From: Rhodocyclaceae bacterium
Lineage (GTDB): Bacteria; Pseudomonadota; Gammaproteobacteria; Burkholderiales; Rhodocyclaceae
Reading direction: 5' to 3'
Assembly: GCA_023230455.1 (NCBI GenBank)
Contig: JALNXH010000035.1
Coordinates: 1 to 20,738, forward strand
DNA length: 20,738 nt
Part shown: positions 14,428 through 20,738 of the stretch, in pieces
Position numbering within the stretch: position 1 is the stretch's first letter
How the letters are laid out: the number at the start of each line of letters is the position of its first letter
Notes under the pieces: model-generated
Databases searched by the model: none
What the model was told of the DNA's origin: nothing
Seen by the model: the letters and a program-made list of their open reading frames with translations, nothing else
Translations under genes and position numbers: made by a program

Positions 14428-15074
14428 AACAAAAGACTGTCTTCATCGCTTCCGCAATCGCCCTGCTGCTGATCTTCGTTGCCGGTGCTCTGTTCTATTC
14501 CAGCCAGCAGGAAAAAGCCGCCGCCGCGCTGGCCGAAGCCAATCGCGCAGCGCTGATCCGCCTGCATTCGCCGACGTTCGGCAAGGCCGACGCACCGGTC
14601 GTCATCGTCGAATTCCTCGACCCGGCTTGCGAAACCTGCCGGGCTTTCTATCCGCGGGTCAAAAAGCTGATCGCGGCGAACCCCGACAAAATTCGTCTGA
14701 TACTGCGCTACGCGCCTTTCCACAAGGGGTCCGACAAGGTGGTTGCGGTCCTCGAAGCGGCGCGCCGGCAGGGCAAATTCTGGCCTGCACTCGAAGCCCT
14801 GCTGGCCAGTCAGGCCGACTGGGCGCCACACCATACGCCGCAAGTGGCTCTGGTCTGGAAGCATCTTGAGGGTATCGGTCTGGACATGGAACGGATGGCC
14901 TTCGACATGACATCGACCGATTTCGAAAAGGTGGTTGCGCAGGACCTTGCCGATGCACGGACACTGCAAGTGACCAAGACCCCGGAGTTCTTCGTCAATG
15001 GGCGACCCTTGCCGAGCTTCGGCTTCGAGCAACTGGAGACTCTGGTCAATGAAGCTTTGGTGGCGGCACGATGA
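14424..15074 (+). CDS. Membrane-anchored DsbA-like thioredoxin protein
   Basis: A 216-residue thiol-disulfide oxidoreductase. An N-terminal hydrophobic anchor or signal (FIASAIALLLIFVAGALFYS) is followed by an Ala/Glu-rich linker and a DsbA-type thioredoxin domain. The active site is C69-E-T-C72 (FLDPACETCRAFYP), unlike the CPHC of classical DsbA. The cis-proline is P187 in VTKTPEFFVNG. It is the expected partner of the overlapping dsbB gene, which would keep it oxidised in the periplasm. Proteins of this kind are grouped with BdbD/DsbA-family thioredoxins. Its target is unknown; the metal cluster context suggests protection or folding of periplasmic thiol proteins during metal stress, which is inference. 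Confidence 0.88.
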   Translation: MKQKTVFIASAIALLLIFVAGALFYSSQQEKAAAALAEANRAALIRLHSPTFGKADAPVVIVEFLDPACETCRAFYPRVKKLIAANPDKIRLILRYAPFHKGSDKVVAVLEAARRQGKFWPALEALLASQADWAPHHTPQVALVWKHLEGIGLDMERMAFDMTSTDFEKVVAQDLADARTLQVTKTPEFFVNGRPLPSFGFEQLETLVNEALVAAR

Positions 15075-15344
15075 CATTCAATTGACGGCCAGGCGAATGG
15101 AACGTCCGGCCGCCGAGGAAGGCATTGCCTTTGCCTTGAGCGGCCCGCTTACGGGATTCCGCGCATTCTCCGTAACGCCGCTCGCTGGTTCGTGAAGTAC
15201 CGGTGTCAACCGTTTTGTTCCAAACCCTCACAGCCCTTGCGCGGCAAGCCCGCTGCCGCTCACGCGAGATGGCCGTCGGGGTGGCCGGGGCGACACGGTT
15301 GATTTCCGGCGTATAAAGTTGCGTGACGAAGGCGATGTCGATCA
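15075..15344. other. Gene-free stretch between the dsb pair and dgkA
   Basis: Genes on both sides point into this 270-bp stretch. Open frames exist on both strands but none has a ribosome binding site or family resemblance. I see no clear terminator or RNA gene in it. Confidence 0.4.
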
Positions 15345-15722
15345 TCATCTGAATGTATCGAACAGCACCGAGCCCCAGATCAACAACACGTTGAGCAGCG
15401 TGACGAATACGGCAGCGCTGCCGATGTCTTTGGCGCGCTTGGAGAGTGGGTGGCTTTCCAGCCCGATGCGATCGATCGCTGCTTCGATCGCCGAGTTGAG
15501 TAGTTCGACGATCAGTACCAGCAGCACGCTGCCGATCATCAGTGCGCGGCCGATGCCGGAGACCGGCAGCAGGCAGGCGGCCGGCAGCAGCAGCGCGGCC
15601 AGCCAGACTTCCTGGCGAAAGGCGTCCTCGTTGCGGTAGGCGGCGGCAAAGCCATCGAGCGAGTAATGCAGCGCGTTCCATAGGCGGCGCAGGCCGGTCT
15701 TGCCTTTGTAGGGGTTTTCCAC
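15345..15722 (-). CDS. dgkA: Diacylglycerol kinase (prokaryotic DgkA)
   Basis: A 125-residue three-helix inner-membrane kinase that phosphorylates diacylglycerol to phosphatidic acid, recycling lipid left by envelope sugar synthesis. The catalytic signature ELLNSAIEAAIDRIGLESHPLSKRAKDIGSAAV is complete, and the amphipathic N-terminal part (GLRRLWNALHYSLDGFAAAYRNEDAFRQE) is normal. The start is GTG at 15722 (MENPYKGKTG), with GAGGAG about 11 nt upstream, a long spacing that suggests modest expression. It stands alone here, facing the dsb pair. Confidence 0.93.
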   Translation of the reverse strand: MENPYKGKTGLRRLWNALHYSLDGFAAAYRNEDAFRQEVWLAALLLPAACLLPVSGIGRALMIGSVLLVLIVELLNSAIEAAIDRIGLESHPLSKRAKDIGSAAVFVTLLNVLLIWGSVLFDTFR

Positions 15723-15843
15723 GGCTAATCAAACTCCTCGGACAAGCGGGTGACATTGGCGGCATGGCTTGCCCGTCGGGTTTGGGGTATCAATCATGCG
15801 ACTGGCGGCCGGGTCGCGGATGTCTCGTTCCCTCATTAGGGGC

Positions 15844-15870
15844 CCGCTGATTATAGGGATCCGCTGATTA
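15844..15870. repeat. Direct repeat CCGCTGATTA
   Basis: CCGCTGATTA occurs at 15844-15853 and again at 15861-15870. It lies just before the transposase remnant and could be a scar from element insertion or an element end. Confidence 0.4.
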
Positions 15871-15918
15871 AGAACCACACCGTTCGGTGCTTCCTTCTTA
15901 GTTGATAGGCCGGTCGCT

Positions 15919-16140
15919 GTGAGCCGAGTCCTCCTTCCGCGACATCACACCACCGAACGGATTCGTCGTGACGTGTTCACCCGCGTGCCGGAATTGATGG
16001 GCGCCATCGATGGGTACATTGCTCACCACAACACCAAACCCAGGCCGTTCATCTGGACCAAGAGCGCTCGCGACATCCTGAAAAAAGTCATTCGCGCCAA
16101 CAGCTGCTTAAGTTCTAAACTGAATTCAACACTACAGTAG
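15919..16140 (+). pseudogene. Remnant of an IS630-type transposase (C-terminal part)
   Basis: About 60 codons read TTERIRRDVFTRVPELMGAI, then DGYIAHHNTKPRPFIWTKSA and RDILKKVIRANSCLSSK, which is the C-terminal end of IS630-family transposases (DDE type). The upstream two thirds of the gene, including the catalytic acids except possibly the last, are absent. Just before the open part, another frame reads ESSFRDIT, which fits the family's ERWFRDIT at this position, so a frameshift near 15945 and decay are likely. A 10-bp inverted match (CCGTTCGGTG 15880-15889 with 15951-15960) lies at its ragged left edge. It is non-functional. It marks past insertion next to the two-partner secretion locus. 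Confidence 0.7.
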
Positions 16141-16211
16141 TGGTTTAAAAGTATTATTCGAGAAAAATAGCAATTTAAATAATTTGCAACTTCTCATTAA
16201 GTGAAAAATCC
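16141..16211 (+). promoter_or_regulatory. AT-rich presumed promoter of the two-partner secretion locus
   Basis: These 71 bp are strikingly AT-rich for this window (for example TTTAAATAATTTG around 16174-16186). Several weak -10-like words exist but no confident -35/-10 pair. The ribosome binding site of tpsB is weak. The region is a natural target for nucleoid silencing proteins. Confidence 0.35.
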
Positions 16212-17933
16212 ATGAAGATGAAAACCTACGGGAGCGGGTGGCTTTTGTCTGCCCTGCTGCCGACCTTGTTTCTGGCGAGTGCAGCGCAGTCTCAAACAGC
16301 CCCCGACGCGGGCAGCCTGCTGCGGGAACAACCCAAGCCCCCGGCCCCGATTTCCGCACCCGCCCTGATTCGTGCGCCGGAATCGTCCGTTGAAGGCCAT
16401 CAGGAAGCCGGACCCAAGGTGCTGGTCAGGGGATTCCGTTTCGAGGGGGCCGTACTGATCGCCGCTAGCGAGTTGAGCCGAATGCTCGGCGATAACATCG
16501 GCAAGGAGCTCAGTCTGCGGCAACTACAAGCGCTCACCGCCCGCATCACCGCCTACTACGGCGAGCGCGGCTATCTTGCCCGCGCCATCCTGCCGCCGCA
16601 GGAAATCAAGGACGGCGTTGTCGTCTTCCACATCGTCGAAGGCAGGCGCGGCAACCTGAGCTTTCAGACGAAGGGCGACCGACTTCCCGAAGACTGGGTC
16701 AAGCGTCTGGTCGAAAACCGCCTAGGCAGCAGCGAATATCTCGACCTCGCGCAAGTGGGCGAGGTCGGCGCCATCCTCAAGGAACAACCCGGGCTGGGCG
16801 TGGAAATCGAATTGCTGCCCGGGCGCAACGAAGGCGAGGTCAGCCTGGGCTTCGACCTCAAGGACAAGCCGATGGTTAGCGCCACCTTGGGTGCGAACAA
16901 CCAGGCCTCGCGTTCTACCGGCGAGTACCAGGCGCAAGGCTCCCTCACGCTCAATAATCCTTCGGGGCTGCTGGATGCCGCGACCCTGCTTGCGACCGCC
17001 ACCGAGGGCAACACCTATGTCCGGGGCGATTACAGTCTGCCGGTTGGCGCCTTCGGTCTGCGTTTTGGGGTTAACGCCTCGACCATGAGCTACCACGTGG
17101 TGCAGGCGGGGCTGAAGGCCCTTCGATCCCGGGGTACTGCTGACACCTACGGGCTCAACGTCAGTTATCCCCTGTTTCGGAGACAGGAGTTGCAGCTGAC
17201 CCTGACTGCCGGCATGGATAACAAGGAATTGGTGGATCGCACCATTGCGGGCGAAACCGGCAACCGCGGGGTGCGCGTCACGACCCTCGGTTTCAATGGT
17301 TCTCTGACGCCGAACCAGGACAGTTTCCTGGGGGGCGGCGAAACTTCCTTCGGCGCGTCGGTGAGCCTCGGCAACAGCCACCAGCGCAACGCTGCCGCTC
17401 AGGCCGCCGACGCTGCCGCCCGGCGCGTCGAAGGCGACTACGACAAGATCGCCTACTCCCTTGGCCACCTGCGCCCGCTCGGCCAGGAGTGGAGCCTCAA
17501 CGCCATCCTGCGCGGCCAATTTGCCGGCAAGAACCTCGACTCCTCGGAGCGCTTCAGCCTGGGCGGTGCCTCGGGTGTGCGTGCCTATCCGGTCGGCGAG
17601 GGAACCGGCGATGAAGGCTGGTTGCTCAACCTCAATTTTCAACGCCTCCTGGCCGACAAACTGGCTGCCACGTTATTCCTCGACGCCGGCGGCATCACCG
17701 TCAACCGCAACCTCTATGCCGGCTGGAATGCGGGCAACCCACGCTTGACCAATCGCTACGAACTTGCCGGCATCGGTGCCGGGTTGGACTGGCGCTTGGC
17801 CGACAACGTCTTGCTTAATGCCACCCTTGCCAGCCCCTTGGGCAGTAACCCAGGGCGCGACACCAACAACAAGAACGCCGACGGCCGTAAAGACAATATG
17901 CGCGTTTGGCTCAGCCTTAACGCTCAATTCTGA
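16212..17933 (+). CDS. TpsB outer-membrane transporter (ShlB/FhaC/HecB family)
   Basis: A 573-residue outer-membrane protein that exports its TpsA partner in two-partner (type Vb) secretion. The order is a signal peptide (LLSALLPTLFLASAAQS), a proline-rich linker, two POTRA-like domains (VLVRGFRFEGAVLIAASELS and GNLSFQTKGDRLPEDWVKRLV regions, about residues 75-210) and a C-terminal 16-strand barrel. The barrel has the conserved loop motif FSLGGASGVRAYPVGEGTGDEGW and ends in a Phe (LSLNAQF), as outer-membrane barrels do. The length matches the family. The start at 16212 has a weak ribosome binding site; an ATG two codons later is possible. Only 16 bp separate it from the tpsA gene. Confidence 0.93.
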   Translation: MKMKTYGSGWLLSALLPTLFLASAAQSQTAPDAGSLLREQPKPPAPISAPALIRAPESSVEGHQEAGPKVLVRGFRFEGAVLIAASELSRMLGDNIGKELSLRQLQALTARITAYYGERGYLARAILPPQEIKDGVVVFHIVEGRRGNLSFQTKGDRLPEDWVKRLVENRLGSSEYLDLAQVGEVGAILKEQPGLGVEIELLPGRNEGEVSLGFDLKDKPMVSATLGANNQASRSTGEYQAQGSLTLNNPSGLLDAATLLATATEGNTYVRGDYSLPVGAFGLRFGVNASTMSYHVVQAGLKALRSRGTADTYGLNVSYPLFRRQELQLTLTAGMDNKELVDRTIAGETGNRGVRVTTLGFNGSLTPNQDSFLGGGETSFGASVSLGNSHQRNAAAQAADAAARRVEGDYDKIAYSLGHLRPLGQEWSLNAILRGQFAGKNLDSSERFSLGGASGVRAYPVGEGTGDEGWLLNLNFQRLLADKLAATLFLDAGGITVNRNLYAGWNAGNPRLTNRYELAGIGAGLDWRLADNVLLNATLASPLGSNPGRDTNNKNADGRKDNMRVWLSLNAQF

Positions 17934-17949
17934 TCGCCGGAGAACCAGA

Positions 17950-20738
17950 ATGAACAAGACCCATCGCCTGATCTGGAACATCGCTCGCAACGCCTGGATC
18001 GTCACCCACGAAGCCGCCGCCACCCATGGCAAGCCCAGCTCGCCGAAACGCCACCTGGTCAGCGTCTTGGCCGGCGCTCTGATCGCCCAAGCGGCCGTTG
18101 CCGCCGCTCCGGCGCCGAATACACTGCCTACCGGCGGCCAGGTAGCGGCCGGCCAGGCGGTTATCAGCCAGGCCGGTAATGCCATGATTGTCCGCCAAGG
18201 GTCGGATAAGGCGATCCTCAACTGGCAGAGCTTCAACATCGGCAGCCAGGCCAGCGTCAATTTCCAACAGCCCTCCAGCAATGCCGTCGCCCTTAACCGC
18301 GTCCTCGGCGCTGACCCCTCGGCCATCTATGGGCAACTTAAAGCCAACGGTCAGGTCTTCCTGATCAACCCCAACGGCGTTCTCTTCGGCCAGGGGGCGA
18401 AGGTCGATGTCGGCGGCATGGTGGCTTCCACCCTCAACATCACCAACGCCGACTTCCTCAACGGCAATTACCGCTTCACCGGAAATGGCAGCGAAGGTGG
18501 TGTTGCCAACGCCGGCGAACTCTACGGCCGCTACATCGCCCTGCTTGCCCCTGAAGTTCGCAACGAAGGTATTGTCGCGGCCCGCCTGGGCACCTCCGTC
18601 CTGGCGGCGGGCGGCGCCGTGACCCTGGACATCGCCGGCGGTCAATTACTCAAGGTACAGGTGGACAAGGCCACTTTCGACACCCTGGTCGAGAACAAGC
18701 GCCTCGTCCAGGCCGACGGTGGCACCGTCATCCTCTCCGCCCAATCCGCCAGCGACCTGCTGGGCCGCGTGGTCAACACGGGCGCCATCGAAGCGAAGGG
18801 CATCAGCGCCGACGGCGGCACCGTGCGCTTGCTGGCCAGCAGCAACGTCGAGCACAGCGGCAGCATCAATGCCGACGCCGCAAGCACTGGCAAGGGCGGT
18901 TCCGTCACCCTGTTGGCGTCTCTGGACAACCCCAACAGCCGTACCGACGTGAACAGCCGCATCAGCGCCAAGGGCGGTAGCGACGCCGGCGACGGCGGCT
19001 TCATCGAGACCAGCGCTACCCACCTCAAGATCGCCGACACGGCTAGCATCGACACTTCGGCCACCCACGGTAACAACGGCCAGTGGCTGCTCGATCCCTA
19101 CGACTTCACCATCGCCGCCAGCAACGGCGACATCACCGGCGCCACCCTGGCCGCGGCCCTGGGCAGCAACAACGTCACCATCCAAACCGCCGACAGTGCC
19201 GTGAGTTGCACAAACGCCAACTGCGGCACGGGGACCAGTGCCGGTAACGGCGACATCTTCGTCAACGACAGTGTGACCTGGAGCAGCAACAAGACCCTCA
19301 CCCTCAGCGCCTGGCGCAACATCGCCATCAACGCTCCCGTCAACGTCAATGGTGCGGGCGGCAGTCTGGTGCTGGCCTTTGCTCAATCCGATGTCGAAGC
19401 CAATTTCCCGGCGGGTACCTATACGGTCAACGCCCCGGTCGGCCTCGTCTCCGGCGCCAGCTTCAGCACCAAGGCTGCCAGCGACGGCACCCCCATCAAC
19501 TACACCGTCATCAACGACGCCACCGCCCTCGCCAACATGGCAAGCGGTCTGGCCGGCAATTACGTGCTCGGCAACGACGTCGCCGCCCCCGGCACCTCAT
19601 GGTCGCCCGTCGGCAACACCGCGACGCCCTTCACCGGCATCTTCGACGGCCTCGGTCATAAAGTCACCGGCCTCACCCACACCAATGCCGGCGCCGATGT
19701 CGATGTCGGCCTGTTTGGCGGCAGCACCGGCCTGATTCAGAATGTGGGCGTAACCGGCGTCAGCATCGAAGGTTCGCAGAACGTCGGCGCCCTGGTGGGC
19801 TACAACAATGGTTTCGTGGTCAATAGCTATGCCACCGGCACCGTGCAAGGCACCGGCGCCGGCAACGTCGGCCGCATCGGCGGTCTGGTGGGCTTCAGCG
19901 CAGGACCGATCCAGAGCAGCTATGCCAACGTCACAGTGACCGCCACCAGCGGCGACCAGACCAGCGGCGATCCCCTAAGCACCGGCAATGGCGGCATCGG
20001 TGGCCTGGCCGGCGTGGTGAGTACGTCGGTGTCAGACAGCTATTCCCGCGGCAGCGTGACCGGCGACAACGCCGTCGGCGGTCTGGTGGGCTTTTCGGCG
20101 GCAGCCATCAGCAACAGCTACTCGACCGGTGCCGTAGCGGGCAACACCAACGTCGGCGGCTTCGTCGGACTCATTCCCTACGGCGGCTTTATGATGCCCT
20201 TCATCTTTGGCAGCTTTTGGAATACCGATGCCAACCCGGCTTTAAGTGGCGGCGGCGACGGAGCCGACTTCCTGACGGGTTTAACCGCTGCGCAGATGCA
20301 GACCCCGTCGAACTACACCGGAGCGGGCTGGGATACCGCCGCATGGGATCTGCGTAGCGGCCAATATCCGCTGCTCAAGGGCATGTTACAGCCCATCTTC
20401 GTCTACACCAACTCAACGAGTACCACCTACAGCGGGACCGCCGTCTCCGGTTTCGGCACGACGGTCAGCGGAGGAACCGTCAGCGATTACAGCGGCACGA
20501 TCACTGTTACCCCGTCCACCGCCAGCCCGACCAACGCGGGAACCTACACACTGACGCCTTCCGGACTCACGCTGACGGCAGTGTCGGATCAGAACGGCTT
20601 CCGCATCGAATATGTCGACGGCACGTTGACCATCAACAAAGCGCACCTGACGGTGACGGCGGACAACCAGACGCGGCTGTACGGCCAAGCCAACCCGACC
20701 TTCAGTGAAACCATCAGCGGTTTCGTCAACGGTGAAAA
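17950..20738 (+). CDS. TpsA large exoprotein (filamentous hemagglutinin type), 3' partial
   Basis: The secreted partner of the TpsB above; 929 codons are open to the window edge. The start has GGAG 7 nt upstream. It begins with an extended signal peptide (ESPR-like MNKTHRLIWNIARNAWIVTHEAA, then LVSVLAGALIAQAAVAA). The TPS domain follows from about residue 60, with NAMIVRQGSDKAILNWQSFN, LNRVLGADPSAIYGQL and the conserved LINPNGVLFGQG (about 138-149). After a beta-helical stretch come four GLUG-type repeats (about 611-745: NVGALVGYNNG, IGGLVGFSAG, GIGGLAGVV, AVGGLVGFSA, each followed by a SY or SYxTG word). MBG-type repeats start near residue 819 and again near 898 (AHLTVTADNQTRLYGQANP). It is probably a surface adhesin or matrix protein; cargo type cannot be told without the C-terminus. 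Confidence 0.93.
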   Translation, partial: MNKTHRLIWNIARNAWIVTHEAAATHGKPSSPKRHLVSVLAGALIAQAAVAAAPAPNTLPTGGQVAAGQAVISQAGNAMIVRQGSDKAILNWQSFNIGSQASVNFQQPSSNAVALNRVLGADPSAIYGQLKANGQVFLINPNGVLFGQGAKVDVGGMVASTLNITNADFLNGNYRFTGNGSEGGVANAGELYGRYIALLAPEVRNEGIVAARLGTSVLAAGGAVTLDIAGGQLLKVQVDKATFDTLVENKRLVQADGGTVILSAQSASDLLGRVVNTGAIEAKGISADGGTVRLLASSNVEHSGSINADAASTGKGGSVTLLASLDNPNSRTDVNSRISAKGGSDAGDGGFIETSATHLKIADTASIDTSATHGNNGQWLLDPYDFTIAASNGDITGATLAAALGSNNVTIQTADSAVSCTNANCGTGTSAGNGDIFVNDSVTWSSNKTLTLSAWRNIAINAPVNVNGAGGSLVLAFAQSDVEANFPAGTYTVNAPVGLVSGASFSTKAASDGTPINYTVINDATALANMASGLAGNYVLGNDVAAPGTSWSPVGNTATPFTGIFDGLGHKVTGLTHTNAGADVDVGLFGGSTGLIQNVGVTGVSIEGSQNVGALVGYNNGFVVNSYATGTVQGTGAGNVGRIGGLVGFSAGPIQSSYANVTVTATSGDQTSGDPLSTGNGGIGGLAGVVSTSVSDSYSRGSVTGDNAVGGLVGFSAAAISNSYSTGAVAGNTNVGGFVGLIPYGGFMMPFIFGSFWNTDANPALSGGGDGADFLTGLTAAQMQTPSNYTGAGWDTAAWDLRSGQYPLLKGMLQPIFVYTNSTSTTYSGTAVSGFGTTVSGGTVSDYSGTITVTPSTASPTNAGTYTLTPSGLTLTAVSDQNGFRIEYVDGTLTINKAHLTVTADNQTRLYGQANPTFSETISGFVNGE

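Noticed and set aside
15046..15765. Minus-strand frame of 239 codons spanning dgkA and the gap after it
   Set aside because: It overlaps dgkA in another frame and only its downstream part lies in free sequence; no start signal or family match was recognised.
16722..17642. Minus-strand frame of 306 codons opposite tpsB
   Set aside because: tpsB has signal peptide, POTRA and barrel motifs; the reverse frame has none.

Overview
The window (20,738 bp, GC-rich, with tightly packed genes that overlap as ATGA, GTGA or TAATG) looks like the chromosome of a betaproteobacterium. A Rhodocyclales-type organism is my best guess, from the cys operon layout ending in a cysB-type regulator, DUF3422, the CadR/CDF/Dsb cluster and the family of 'CCGTTCG...GTCGAAG' intergenic repeats. 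No rRNA, tRNA or CRISPR array was seen.

Left part (1-5000): a ferric-iron permease gene (fbpB type, 5' end outside the window) converges on an fbpA-type periplasmic iron-binding protein gene. The fbpA promoter carries a Fur-box-like sequence between its -35 and -10. No ATPase gene (fbpC) is visible. Next come a small exported CigR/RcnB-like protein and a DUF3422 membrane protein, both on the minus strand.

Middle left (5000-10110): a compact sulfate uptake operon, sbp-cysT-cysW-cysA, followed by a cysB-type LysR regulator that overlaps cysA. A long imperfect hairpin of the REP-like family lies inside the operon between cysW and cysA.

Accessory stretch (10110-12300): more than 600 bp of repeats and palindromes, then a lone unknown gene bounded by a perfect 13-bp inverted match. 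The match and the position of the stop codon resemble an integron gene cassette. A vapBC toxin-antitoxin pair with a palindromic promoter element follows.

Metal/thiol cluster (12294-15074): a cadR/pbrR-type MerR regulator and a divergent small CDF-family metal exporter share a MerR-type operator. A limonene-epoxide-hydrolase-like gene follows the exporter. Downstream of cadR lie dsbB and a membrane-anchored DsbA-like thioredoxin. The exporter has an unusual set of metal ligands (Asp/Asp in TM2, Cys/Asp in TM5) and no C-terminal domain.

Right part (15075-20738): dgkA, a decayed IS630-type transposase remnant, and a two-partner secretion locus. The locus consists of a TpsB outer-membrane transporter and the start of a large TpsA exoprotein with an extended signal peptide, a TPS domain, GLUG repeats and MBG-type repeats. 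TpsA runs off the window.
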